From positions 1 through 64,000 of the IMG/VR virus record IMGVR_UViG_3300023179_000041: a stretch of 64,000 nucleotides of DNA, one strand, 5' to 3'. This document shows, piece by piece, positions 20,843-29,696 of this stretch. The position numbers and the translations under genes are program-made. The DNA is from a virus. Positions within the stretch are counted from its first letter, which is position 1. Every line of letters starts with the position of its first letter. The notes beneath the pieces are model-generated. The model was not told the origin of the DNA and ran no database searches. It saw only the letters and a program-made list of their open reading frames with translations.

Positions 20843-21259
20843 ATGACAGCACAGGTAACAGTGGTCGGGAATCTCACTGCAGAGCCCGAAATCAAAACCA
20901 CAAAAACAGGAAGCAGTGTCCTCAAGGTTGGCGTAGCGGTCAATCGTCGCTGGAAAAACAAGCAGGAAGAGTGGGAAGAGGAAGTCTCCTTTTTCGACGT
21001 CAATGCTTGGGGAGAACTGGCCGACAATGTCGCCGCCAGCCTCACTAAAGGCTCACGAGTCATCGTGTCCGGGCGGTTGGAGCAGCAATCATGGGAAAAT
21101 AAAGAAGGTCAAAAGCAGTCCAAGGTTGTTTTGGTTGCTGACGACATCGGTATTTCCTTGAGGAAGGCACAAGTGCAGGGAGTTACAAAGACTGGTCAGC
21201 CACAGCAGAAACAACAGACATCAAAGTCTGCTGATTGGAACACAGAAGCACCGTTTTAG
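20843..21259 (+). CDS. ssb: Single-stranded DNA-binding protein
   Basis: 138 aa OB-fold SSB: VTVVGNLTAEPEIKTTKTG, then VAVNRRWKN, WEEEVSFFDVNAWGELADN and SRVIVSGRLEQQSWENKEG. A Gln-rich linker leads to the acidic tip WNTEAPF, the usual site for partner proteins. It coats ssDNA during replication and recombination and probably works with the nucleases upstream. AGGAG precedes the ATG and a large terminator follows. Confidence 0.95.
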   Translation: MTAQVTVVGNLTAEPEIKTTKTGSSVLKVGVAVNRRWKNKQEEWEEEVSFFDVNAWGELADNVAASLTKGSRVIVSGRLEQQSWENKEGQKQSKVVLVADDIGISLRKAQVQGVTKTGQPQQKQQTSKSADWNTEAPF

Positions 21260-21268
21260 TCGGTCGGA

Positions 21269-21328
21269 CTACACCAATGGTGGTGTAAGCACCTTGCACG
21301 GTGCTACTACCATCATTGGTGTAGTTTT
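21269..21328 (+). terminator. Long intrinsic terminator after ssb
   Basis: Outer 11-bp stem CTACACCAATG/CATTGGTGTAG, inner helices TGGT/ACCA and AGCACC/GGTGCT, then TTTT. It closes the DNA-metabolism operon before the head genes. Confidence 0.85.
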
Positions 21329-21373
21329 ATAAATATGGCCGATTTATCATTTGGAAAACGGTAGGGAAACATC

Positions 21374-21604
21374 ATGATTGTTGGAGCGATTCTTGCTGTT
21401 GTTTTAGCAATAGCGGTTTATTTCTTGACAAAACAGTTGATGTTTATTGAAAGAGAGAGAATTTCTGCTGCAGCGCTTGTTGCAGGTACGACGTGCATTT
21501 CAACTGCCGGATTCTTGATTGGCAATTCTGTTGGTTTTCTAGCCTTGGGTCTATGCTTGGCCGCCCTTGGGCTTCTTTTGGGCTACGAAGGTGGCGGTGA
21601 ATAG
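21374..21604 (+). CDS. Small membrane protein, 76 aa
   Basis: Three predicted membrane spans: about 1-18 (MIVGAILAVVLAIAVYFL), 31-50 (SAAALVAGTTCISTAGFLIG) and 52-70 (VGFLALGLCLAALGLLLGY). AGGGAAA precedes the ATG. No family recognised. It lies directly before the portal gene, which is unusual for a membrane protein. Confidence 0.65.
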   Translation: MIVGAILAVVLAIAVYFLTKQLMFIERERISAAALVAGTTCISTAGFLIGNSVGFLALGLCLAALGLLLGYEGGGE

Positions 21605-21606
21605 CA

Positions 21607-23769
21607 GTGGCGTTTCTAAAGTCATTCAGCCGCACATCAAGTGATGGGTTTTTGGGGCTTACAGAAAAAAAGCGTTATGCCACTGCTGGCTATAGCCGAC
21701 CGGGTGAGCCATACAAAGATGGATGGGATGTAGAACGCGGGATTAATCAAGCGCTTGACCGCGTTGTATGGGTTTATAAAGCCGTTTACGCAATCGCCTC
21801 AAATGCTGCGTCTTTACCAATAGGACAGCGCAAAGGCGACTGGCGAATTGGTGAGATGACATGGGATGACCCGATTCTTGACTTGTTAAATCGTCGCCCC
21901 AACAAGACAATGGATGCTTTCACGTTCCGATTCATGCTGTCGTCACAAGTTCTTTTGTCCAAGAAAGGCGCGTACGTAGAAATCACACGCAACCGCCTAG
22001 GCGATGTTGCTTCACTGTTTTTGCATCAGCCTCAATATATATTCCCAATTCCTCACCCAACAGATTTTGTGTCCGGCTATTCGGTTGAATATCCAAATAC
22101 ACCAAAGAAAATTGTCGAACCGGAAAATATGATGTGGATTCGCGTTCCTCATCCAATCGACCCATACAAAGGCCAGACACCCCTTGAATCCGCTGGATTG
22201 GCAGTTGAGTTCGATTACTACTCGCGTGTATACAACAGAAACTTTGTAATCAATGATGGCCGACCTGGCGGAATGTTGGTCATCAAGGGCGATATGGAGG
22301 AAGAGCAGAGTGAGGAAATCGCTCGGCGTTTTCGCGGGGCAACTGGCTCAAACATCGGCGGGGCTGGTCGCATTACTGTTCTTTCTGCTGAAGATGCAAG
22401 TTTCATCGACACCTCAATCAATCAGCGCGATGCTCAATACACGGAAGCACGCATGCAAAACAAAGAAGAAATTCTTCTTGCTTTTGGTGTTCCAGAATCA
22501 GTAATTGGCAATGCTTCCGGTCGGACATTTGCCAACGCCGATGTTGAACTTGAAGTTTTCTGGCGCGAGACAATGGTTCCGCATCTCACTCTTCTTGAGA
22601 GGGCATTTGACATTCTTGATACCGACCTAACTACATACTTTTCATACGACCTTTCTGCTGTTGCAATTCTTTCGCGAGATGACAGAGAGAGAGCAACCTT
22701 CCACCTTGAGGAACTCAAGCAGGGTGCAATCAGCATTGACGAATACCGCGCACTTACCGGTCGTGAGGGCGTTGGAATCGATGAACTCCTTGTCCCGACA
22801 AACCTCTCCCCAGTTGTTATGTCAACTGATGGAGGTGGCTTGCAGGATGGCGACAGAGTCAACCCGAATCAGCGACCAGGTCGACGACCGAATGACCAGC
22901 CAGATGAGTCAGTTCCTGGTGCTGGCTCTCCATCTCCAACATCGCCGCGAGTTACTACTGACAACACAGAAAACCCCTCTCCTAGGGCAATCTATGAGCC
23001 ATCCCTTGCACCGCTTTCCCACCCAATGGGAGATGGGGTGAAAGATGTTTCTGTGGTGCAACGCCGAACCAGACAATTAGACCGCCTTGAAGCCAGCGTG
23101 ACCCTTCAAGTGGCCTCGTTCTTCAAGCGTCAACAGCGTGTCGTGATGGAAAAGGCATCTTCCAAGAAGACAAAAGAACGCTGGGACTCAGGAGAGAAGA
23201 TTGCCGTTGACGATTTCTTTGATGCAGATGTATGGAACAGGCAACTAGAAACTGATGGCAAGACTTGGATTTCCGCAGTGTTCCTTGACGGGGCAATCGA
23301 TGTTGCTGGAGATGGGTTTGACCGGCTCGATATGCAGGGCAAGCAGGTCCAGGAATTGATTGAGGACCGAATTTCCAACCTTCTTCTGGTCAATTCAACG
23401 ACCAGAATGAACATGCAAAAGATGCTGGATTCCTACGCCGGACGCCCACATGCCGCTTTTGTGGCAGAACTTAGCCAGTGGATGTCGGACTCGTTCTCCA
23501 AGAGAATCAAGACAATCGTACGAACTGAAGTATCCGGTGCTTTCAATGCGGGACTTCTCTGGGCGGCACGGCAACTTGGGTTCACTCAAAAGACTTGGGT
23601 TCATGCCACCAATGAAGATGGAAGAGCAGAGCATCATCACGTAGCCAACACCACCGTCAGCATTGACGACGCTTTCGATATTCAGGGTAAGGCAGTTCGC
23701 TTCCCAGGCGACTTCGTTGGCGACGGGACATCGGTAATTAACTGTCGCTGCACTCTGGCGTTTGCTTAA
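21607..23769 (+). CDS. Portal protein fused to a MuF-type domain
   Basis: 720 aa with GTG start. Residues 1-400 carry HK97-type portal features (RVVWVYKAVYAIASNAASLP; KEEILLAFGVPESVIGNASG). A Pro/Ser-rich linker (about 415-470) follows. The C-terminal part has helices, then the SPP1 gp7/MuF pattern IKTIVRTEVSGAFNAGLL ... W-V-H-A-T ... EHHHVA ... RFPGD ... INCRC. The portal forms the dodecameric DNA gate; the MuF domain is normally a separate minor head protein. The fusion is found in some actinophages. Confidence 0.88.
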   Translation: MAFLKSFSRTSSDGFLGLTEKKRYATAGYSRPGEPYKDGWDVERGINQALDRVVWVYKAVYAIASNAASLPIGQRKGDWRIGEMTWDDPILDLLNRRPNKTMDAFTFRFMLSSQVLLSKKGAYVEITRNRLGDVASLFLHQPQYIFPIPHPTDFVSGYSVEYPNTPKKIVEPENMMWIRVPHPIDPYKGQTPLESAGLAVEFDYYSRVYNRNFVINDGRPGGMLVIKGDMEEEQSEEIARRFRGATGSNIGGAGRITVLSAEDASFIDTSINQRDAQYTEARMQNKEEILLAFGVPESVIGNASGRTFANADVELEVFWRETMVPHLTLLERAFDILDTDLTTYFSYDLSAVAILSRDDRERATFHLEELKQGAISIDEYRALTGREGVGIDELLVPTNLSPVVMSTDGGGLQDGDRVNPNQRPGRRPNDQPDESVPGAGSPSPTSPRVTTDNTENPSPRAIYEPSLAPLSHPMGDGVKDVSVVQRRTRQLDRLEASVTLQVASFFKRQQRVVMEKASSKKTKERWDSGEKIAVDDFFDADVWNRQLETDGKTWISAVFLDGAIDVAGDGFDRLDMQGKQVQELIEDRISNLLLVNSTTRMNMQKMLDSYAGRPHAAFVAELSQWMSDSFSKRIKTIVRTEVSGAFNAGLLWAARQLGFTQKTWVHATNEDGRAEHHHVANTTVSIDDAFDIQGKAVRFPGDFVGDGTSVINCRCTLAFA

Positions 23770-23811
23770 CCTATACGATAAGTTAAGTTAGTCTTGCCGC
23801 TCGCGCGTGTG

Positions 23812-23829
23812 TATAATCGCACGTAGGAG
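23812..23829 (+). promoter_or_regulatory. Consensus -10 and strong ribosome site
   Basis: TATAAT (23812-23817) has a poor -35 (TTAGTC at 23788-23793, spacer 18). AGGAGG (23824-23829) precedes the protease ATG by 5 nt. Confidence 0.55.
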
Positions 23830-23834
23830 GCTAG

Positions 23835-26117
23835 ATGGACCGCAAAAATGTTCCAGTTTCGTCGGTTCGCGGGCTTAGCGAGGCTGATGGAATTGTAGAA
23901 GCGATTGTCTCCGTCACAAATGTCGTTGATTCGGTCAATGACGTCATTGAACCTGGCGCATATAAAAACACATTGCGTAAGCGGAATCCAAAAGGCGTTT
24001 GGTCTCACGACACCAACATCCCCGTGGCAAAGACGCTAAAGGTAGAGGAACTTATGCCGGGAGACGAGAGGCTCCCTGAAGATTTGCGCTCTCAGGGTGC
24101 TGGCGCCCTCATGGTTAAGATGCAATTCAACCTCAATACGAGCCGTGGTCGTGACGCATTCCATGACGTGCAATTCTTCGCCGAGGAACAAGAGTGGTCG
24201 ATTGGCTACTCGGTGCCAGAAGGCAAGTCATCAACTGACGAAAAAACAAGCGTTCGTTTCATAAAGCAGTTGGAACTTTATGAATATTCTCCGGTCATTT
24301 TTGGTGCAGCGCCAAATACGCGCACTCTAAGCGTTAAAGACGACCTGTTGGATATTGAAGAAGACGAAGATATCGATTGGGACGAATCAAAGGCTGGAGA
24401 TTATTCTGACTTGAACTTCAAGATTCCTGACGGAGCAAAGAAGCAGGCGCAAATCGGTCTTGACTGGTCGCGCGAATACAACCGTGGTGGAACATCAGTC
24501 GGCAAGAACACCGCAAACTATCTCATAAACAACACGATTGCAGCCCCGCGAAAAGTGCGCCATATTGCAAAGTACTTCCCTCGCCACGAAGTTGACCTTC
24601 GCACTCCCGCAAACAGCAGGCCAGGTGCTGATGGTTATCCTGGCGCCGGGCTCATTGCTTGGAAACTTTGGGGTGGAGATGCTGGCCGAACATGGGCAAC
24701 AAAACTCGTTGAGGCAATGAATCGCCGCGATGAGCAAAAAGCACTACAAATCAAAGCAGAGGCTGGGGCTTTGCGCGTTGGCGATTCTGTAAGTTGGAGT
24801 TCATCTGGCGGAACGGCTCGTGGCAAAATCACACGAATCATCCGTCGTGGACGTCTCAATGTGCCTGATAGCAGTTTTGTTATTACAGGTACCGCCGAGG
24901 ACCCTGCTGCGCTGATTCGTGTTTATCGTGAACAAGATGGCTCGTGGCAGCCAACAGACAGATATGTTGGGCACAAGTTCTCAACCCTCACAAAGATTGC
25001 AGGACTTAAGGATATTTTCACCGATATGCCAGAGGGTGAGCCTGGTTCGTTTGGCAATCCCCAGCGACCCGGTGTTGTTGGTCGTCCACGCCGCCGTCGT
25101 CGTAGGACAGAAGAAGGCAAACCGTATCGCATCTCGCGGAACATGCAAGGATGCAGTGGATACGCAGTCGTCAAAGAGGGAGAAAGTTCTCCAGTCCCTG
25201 GCGGTTGTCACGAGACTCTTGGCGAAGCGCGCCGACACATGGCTGCGCTTTATGCTGCGGAGACATCAAAGAGTGAGTTTGCCAATATCGAAGGCAAACA
25301 AGACGTTGTTCCTCATCAAGATGAAATGATTGAAGGAATTGCTGACCAGCAAGAAAGTGGATTGACGCCGCGTCAATTCACAATGTATGACTTATTTGAA
25401 ACAATTGCTGACAACTTCGGCAAATGGGACCAGACTGCCGGTTCTGAAGGTGCTCATTATGCGCCTGCCGAAGTTAACCCATTCAAAGAAGAAGGATTGA
25501 TGTGCATGAACTGCGCCTTCTTCCAAGGCGGAAAGCGTTGCGAAATTGTCGAAGGAACTATTGAGCCAGAAGCAATTTGCAAACTCTGGATTATCAAAGA
25601 GGACCTTATTAAGAAAAATCTTCCAGTTGCTACCGAAATGAAGGAAGAGGATTGGGATGAGATTGAAACAAAAGGAAAAGGTGGGCCGATTCGTAGTCAC
25701 TCAACAGCAGTTCGAGATGACGCAACGCTTAACCGGAATGCAATCCTTAGTACACGCTCACCAGAAGACCCCTCTTACTATCGCAAGATATTTGCTTATC
25801 AATTGCCGAATACTGATGGCACTCGCAAGACTCATTACACGTTCATCCACCATCATGTTTCAAAAGACGGTGCGCCCGGTGCGGCAGCAATGTCTGAACT
25901 GCGTGTACAAATGTCTGTACTAAACGGTGCTCGTGGAGGAACAACGCTTCGCGGTGCGGATAGAAAAGCGGTTTGGAATCACCTTGCAAAGCATTACCGA
26001 GATGGCGGAGAGACACCACCTTCTTTGAAGTCAGACCAAGAAGTAGATAATCTTATGATTAAGGCTGGTTGCATCAGTGAACCGCTCACGAAAGAAGATA
26101 CAGATGTCAGAGAATAA
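23835..26117 (+). CDS. Multidomain prohead protease
   Basis: 760 aa. Residues 1-170 match the HK97-type S78 protease, with H58 (VWSHDT) and S122 (EWSIGYSV). Further domains: about 190-300, a helical GG-n-G unit ending LWGGDAGRTWATK; about 310-392, a Tudor-like unit (VGDSVSWSSSGGTARGKI ... GTAEDPAALIRVYR); about 430-475, a PVPGGCH unit; about 550-590, a four-Cys unit (MCMNCAFFQGGKRCE ... CKLW); about 612-760, a domain repeated in the next gene. The protease would mature the prohead; the extra domains may act as scaffold. Confidence 0.8.
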   Translation: MDRKNVPVSSVRGLSEADGIVEAIVSVTNVVDSVNDVIEPGAYKNTLRKRNPKGVWSHDTNIPVAKTLKVEELMPGDERLPEDLRSQGAGALMVKMQFNLNTSRGRDAFHDVQFFAEEQEWSIGYSVPEGKSSTDEKTSVRFIKQLELYEYSPVIFGAAPNTRTLSVKDDLLDIEEDEDIDWDESKAGDYSDLNFKIPDGAKKQAQIGLDWSREYNRGGTSVGKNTANYLINNTIAAPRKVRHIAKYFPRHEVDLRTPANSRPGADGYPGAGLIAWKLWGGDAGRTWATKLVEAMNRRDEQKALQIKAEAGALRVGDSVSWSSSGGTARGKITRIIRRGRLNVPDSSFVITGTAEDPAALIRVYREQDGSWQPTDRYVGHKFSTLTKIAGLKDIFTDMPEGEPGSFGNPQRPGVVGRPRRRRRRTEEGKPYRISRNMQGCSGYAVVKEGESSPVPGGCHETLGEARRHMAALYAAETSKSEFANIEGKQDVVPHQDEMIEGIADQQESGLTPRQFTMYDLFETIADNFGKWDQTAGSEGAHYAPAEVNPFKEEGLMCMNCAFFQGGKRCEIVEGTIEPEAICKLWIIKEDLIKKNLPVATEMKEEDWDEIETKGKGGPIRSHSTAVRDDATLNRNAILSTRSPEDPSYYRKIFAYQLPNTDGTRKTHYTFIHHHVSKDGAPGAAAMSELRVQMSVLNGARGGTTLRGADRKAVWNHLAKHYRDGGETPPSLKSDQEVDNLMIKAGCISEPLTKEDTDVRE

Positions 26118-27570
26118 CGAAGTTGAAATCAAAGAGTCGGGACCCAATGGAAGAGTTGTCCCCTCGCATTCAACTGCCGTAGATAAGACATCTTCGTGGG
26201 ATAGGACTGCGCAATTTAGAAAGATGCGCTCGCCAGCAACGCCTTCTTACTATAACGATATTTTTGCTTTTCAACTTCCGAATACAAAGGGAACGCGAAA
26301 GACGCATTATTCTTTTATTCATCATTTTGTTGGCGACGGTGGCAAGGCTGGTCCTGCTTCGCGTGTTGCTTTGGGAAATTCGATTGCCGTCCTTAATGGT
26401 GGAAGACAAGGAACAGTTTTGCGTGGGGCCGCGCGTCAGGGCGTCTATCGCCATATCGCAGCCCACTACGCAGATGCCGATATCGAGGCACCCGAACTCA
26501 AGTCAGACGAAGACGTTGACGCAATCATGATGTTCAAGGGCTTGATTGATGCCCCGTTGGCTGAGTCACTTGACTTGACGGTCAAAGGGTTGCAGGATTT
26601 GGACAATATCATCGATGTAGAGAGCAATGTTTCTTGGATTGAGGAAGATACCGAAATCAAGGGCATTGTCGTCGAGGCCGATGATGATTCCGCCTTGGTT
26701 GAACAGGTGGACGAAAATGGCGAACGTACCGGCGAGTTCTATGAACTTGACTACGCAGAAATAAAACTCCGCACATTTGTTGTGATGGAGAAAGTCGATG
26801 GAATGGCTGAAGCAGGAGCAATCGTCTCTTGGGAAACAACACAGGGCACCTTCTATGGTGATGTGGTCTCGGTAGAGACGAACGGCAAGGTTCGCGGCGA
26901 GCCCCAAGGCCTCGAACTTGAGGGGACAGAAGAAAATCCCGCTTATCTCATCCGTGTCTGGATGCAGGAAACCGAAGAAGCCGAGATGGAAGACGAAGAC
27001 GAAGAAGAGGCTCCAAAAGCACGCAAATCCGAAGGCGAATGGACCCCTACAAACGTGACAGTCGTGGCAAGGGGCGATGCCCTAAAGGTAGAGGAAGCCT
27101 TGCCCACAGGAACCCCAGAAGAAGGCTATTCTGAAGGTGAAGACGAAGAGGAGAGTTCAATGAAAAAGATGGACACCGAGTTTATGGCACTGGTTGAACA
27201 GGCCATAAAGCAGAACGCCGCAGTTCTTGAGCGTCTTGCGAAGTATGATAGTGAAGACACCACTGAGGGAGTTGCGGCAGATGCTGAAGAGAAAAAGTCT
27301 GAAGAAGTTGTGGCAGAAGTTGCTGCGGAAACTGCGGAAGTCGCTGAAGAAAAAGCCGCAGAAGAAACGCCCACAACAGAAGTCGCCGAGCAAGCCGAAG
27401 AAGTCAAGTCCGAAGAAGCCCTTGTCGAGCAAGTAGCCGACACAGAGACAACTGAAGCGGTGTCTGAGGTTTCAGAAGAGAAGACCGCAGAAGAGCAGAA
27501 GCAAACAGCAGCAATTTCATTCGACGACCTGAAGGAGTTTCATCTCCTTTTGAAGGAAATGTCGAAGTAA
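26104..27570 (+). CDS. Acidic head-assembly protein sharing domains with the protease
   Basis: 488 aa. Residues 12-150 are a paralogue of the last domain of the preceding protein: both have SHSTAV, then PSYY, IFA-(Y/F)-QLPNT, GTRKTHY-(T/S)-FIHH, VLNG-(A/G)-R and LKS-D. About 225-315 repeat the Tudor-like unit (GAIVSWETTQGTFYGDV ... GTEENPAYLIRVW). The last third is Glu/Ala-rich and ends in an amphipathic helix. Position between protease and capsid genes and the acidic tail suggest a scaffolding role. Overlaps the protease by 14 nt. Confidence 0.6.
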   Translation: MSENNEVEIKESGPNGRVVPSHSTAVDKTSSWDRTAQFRKMRSPATPSYYNDIFAFQLPNTKGTRKTHYSFIHHFVGDGGKAGPASRVALGNSIAVLNGGRQGTVLRGAARQGVYRHIAAHYADADIEAPELKSDEDVDAIMMFKGLIDAPLAESLDLTVKGLQDLDNIIDVESNVSWIEEDTEIKGIVVEADDDSALVEQVDENGERTGEFYELDYAEIKLRTFVVMEKVDGMAEAGAIVSWETTQGTFYGDVVSVETNGKVRGEPQGLELEGTEENPAYLIRVWMQETEEAEMEDEDEEEAPKARKSEGEWTPTNVTVVARGDALKVEEALPTGTPEEGYSEGEDEEESSMKKMDTEFMALVEQAIKQNAAVLERLAKYDSEDTTEGVAADAEEKKSEEVVAEVAAETAEVAEEKAAEETPTTEVAEQAEEVKSEEALVEQVADTETTEAVSEVSEEKTAEEQKQTAAISFDDLKEFHLLLKEMSK

Positions 27571-27608
27571 GCGACAACTGCTGAATCCCCAATCGGGGAC
27601 CAATCATG

Positions 27609-27617
27609 TGCTAATCT
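27609..27617 (+). promoter_or_regulatory. Extended -10 candidate
   Basis: TGCTAATCT lies 30 nt before the ATG at 27648, after a small TCCCC/GGGGA hairpin that follows the acidic head gene. Confidence 0.4.
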
Positions 27618-27647
27618 TTGTTTGGGCGGAACCAAACAGGGAGACGT

Positions 27648-27908
27648 ATGGACATCTACGAAGAATGCAAGCAGGAAGCAGCCAAGTCCTCAATCAACAA
27701 GGTTGAAGTGCTTCTTAAAACGTTAAACAAAAAAGATGCAGAAAGCCTGACAAAGGCTCTTCTTGACCCAACCATTTCCACTCGAACAATTGCAAGAGTG
27801 CTAGAGAGCAACAAGATTGAGTGTGGCGTTTGGGCAATCAATAAGTGGCGCAAACAAAAAGGAGTTGCTCTTTCCTCAACACACACCCTCATTAAGGAGA
27901 GCAAATAA
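27648..27908 (+). CDS. Small helical DNA-binding-like protein, 86 aa
   Basis: Helical throughout, with a likely helix-turn-helix at about 45-70 (ISTRTIARVLESNKIECGVW). The ATG at 27648 follows AGGGAG. Small HTH proteins beside a phosphoesterase gene are common in actinophage head regions; their function is unknown. A longer upstream start is not supported by a ribosome site. Confidence 0.6.
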   Translation: MDIYEECKQEAAKSSINKVEVLLKTLNKKDAESLTKALLDPTISTRTIARVLESNKIECGVWAINKWRKQKGVALSSTHTLIKESK

Positions 27909-27910
27909 CA

Positions 27911-29095
27911 ATGCCGCTGTCTGACGATTTTTCTAAAGTTACAGAACAAGCACACATAGAGGCTGTTGCAAAACTGTTAAAAGAACACAACATAAAGCCA
28001 GAAGAAGTCGGCTCAATCAAGTCAATGAAAGTCGGCAAGTGGCAAACGGTAACAAAAGACGAAGCGGGCGAAGCCCAAATACATGACTTGAAGGGTGCGA
28101 GTATCGTACTTAGCCCTAAATGGGATTTGGGTCCAGAGTGGCCAGTTGTAACCCAAGGCCCCAAGTACAACATTTCTAAAAATAAAACAAAATCGCGGAA
28201 GACCAAGGAATGGGAAACTGCTGTCATTCTTCCAGACATGCAGATGGGTTATTACAAGAAGTCATTGGAATTGAATGCTGAACTTGAGCCCATCCATGAC
28301 GAAAAAGCAATTTCCATTGCAATAAAACTTGTTGAGGACATCAAGCCCGACCAAGTCGTAATGCTTGGAGACAATCTTGACTTTGCGGAGTTCGGAAAGT
28401 ACTTAACAGCGCCAACCTTCAAACAGTTGACACAAGCAACAATTGATAGGGCGACATTGCTTTGCGCGCAGATTCGCAACGCGGCGCCCAACGCAATCAT
28501 TACTTGGATTGCCGGTAATCATGAAGCGCGACTTGCTAGATACATTCAAACCAATGCCGAAGCAGCATTTGGCTTGACGCGTGGAAAGTTAATGGATGAA
28601 CTTCGTGAGAACTGGCCGGTTCTCTCTGTGCCAAATCTTTGTCGCATGGACGAGTTTGGAGTCAATTATCTTTCTGGATATCCGGAATCATTCTTGGCAC
28701 TCAATGAGAACCTGATTATCCGTCACGGAGATAGGGTCACTTCAAATGGGTCCACAACGACGAAGTACCTTAATGATGCCCACAAATCAGTGATTTACGG
28801 ACACATTCATCGCGTTGAGGTCGCATATCGAACCCGCGTTTCCGAGGCTGGACCTCGGACAATCATGGCTGCAAGCCCAGGATGCTTATGCAGAATCGAT
28901 GGAGCGGTCCCATCTACAAAGTCTGGAGCCGATGAGTTTGGTCGACCGCTTATGCAGGGTGCAGAAAATTGGCAGCAAGGGCTTGCGGTTGTCCAGTATC
29001 AACCCAAAGGTACCGGCGAAGAATGGTTCAACTACGAACAAATGTGGATTTACAACGGCAGGGGAATATTTAGGGGCACAGAATATGCCGCCTAG
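27911..29095 (+). CDS. Calcineurin-like metallophosphoesterase
   Basis: 394 aa. The N-terminal 100 residues are a charged helical region. The catalytic motifs then run in order: PDMQ (109-111, where the family usually has D-x-H), GDNLD (153-157), GNHE (202-205), RHGD near 273 and GHIH near 297. All metal ligands other than the first His are kept, and D-x-Q is seen in some phage members. Substrate unknown; DNA ends, cyclic nucleotides or phosphoproteins are possible. Confidence 0.8.
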   Translation: MPLSDDFSKVTEQAHIEAVAKLLKEHNIKPEEVGSIKSMKVGKWQTVTKDEAGEAQIHDLKGASIVLSPKWDLGPEWPVVTQGPKYNISKNKTKSRKTKEWETAVILPDMQMGYYKKSLELNAELEPIHDEKAISIAIKLVEDIKPDQVVMLGDNLDFAEFGKYLTAPTFKQLTQATIDRATLLCAQIRNAAPNAIITWIAGNHEARLARYIQTNAEAAFGLTRGKLMDELRENWPVLSVPNLCRMDEFGVNYLSGYPESFLALNENLIIRHGDRVTSNGSTTTKYLNDAHKSVIYGHIHRVEVAYRTRVSEAGPRTIMAASPGCLCRIDGAVPSTKSGADEFGRPLMQGAENWQQGLAVVQYQPKGTGEEWFNYEQMWIYNGRGIFRGTEYAA

Positions 29096-29291
29096 TGAAG
29101 AGGAACTGGAAGAATTCAACAAGCAGTTTGAACTACTTATTGAAAATGAACTCATCGAGATTGTCTCCATCAATGATGATGGAGAGTGGTTGTATCAAGC
29201 AACAGAAAAAGGAAAAAAATTATACGAAGCGGTTATGAATGCAGGACTTATTGGTGACAAAAACTGGCTCTTTGGTGGGGAAAACGATTAA
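29085..29291 (+). CDS. Small acidic protein, 68 aa
   Basis: Glu-rich N-terminus (PPSEEELEEFNKQFELLIEN) then a winged-helix-like C-terminus (GEWLYQATEKGKKLYEAVM). AGGGGC precedes the ATG, which overlaps the phosphoesterase by 11 nt. No family recognised. Confidence 0.6.
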   Translation: MPPSEEELEEFNKQFELLIENELIEIVSINDDGEWLYQATEKGKKLYEAVMNAGLIGDKNWLFGGEND

Positions 29292-29606
29292 ATGTCTACA
29301 TCGGTGGGCGATGGTTTCAGAGAAGAAGACGATTTTAATTTTCCAGTAATTACTATTTCCGTTTCCACTGATGACCTAAACGAACCGATACACGTTGATT
29401 TGGGTTCGGTGCCGCCTTTTGTCGCCTCGGCAGTTCTTGAAAAGGTTATAAATGTATTAAAAATGGCAGTTCCGGCACCAAAAATCACTTTCAAAGGAAG
29501 TATTTTGGTTGAGCCGTTTAGCCCAGGAACAGTTGATTTTGCATCGCTCATTGAGGACATTTTTGACGACGACGATGTGGACGGTGAGGAAAACCCTCCT
29601 GCTTGA
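29292..29606 (+). CDS. Acidic hypothetical protein, 104 aa
   Basis: Begins directly after the preceding stop. Acidic, with a predicted alpha/beta core (ITISVSTDDLNEPIHVDLGS) and an Asp-rich end (DDDDVDGEEN). It lies just before the major capsid promoter and could be a head-decoration or assembly factor, but nothing in the sequence shows this. Confidence 0.6.
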   Translation: MSTSVGDGFREEDDFNFPVITISVSTDDLNEPIHVDLGSVPPFVASAVLEKVINVLKMAVPAPKITFKGSILVEPFSPGTVDFASLIEDIFDDDDVDGEENPPA

Positions 29607-29631
29607 CAAACTGCCAATGCTCTAGCATACT
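29603..29631 (+). promoter_or_regulatory. Promoter of the major capsid gene
   Basis: Consensus -35 TTGACA (29603-29608), 17 nt, CATACT (29626-29631). The capsid ATG follows after a leader with AAAAAGGAG. Confidence 0.75.
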
Positions 29632-29696
29632 ATGTCATAACGAGGTGCTTACCTTGTGTCCTATAAGTACAAACACTCTAAAAAGGAGTACCTACT

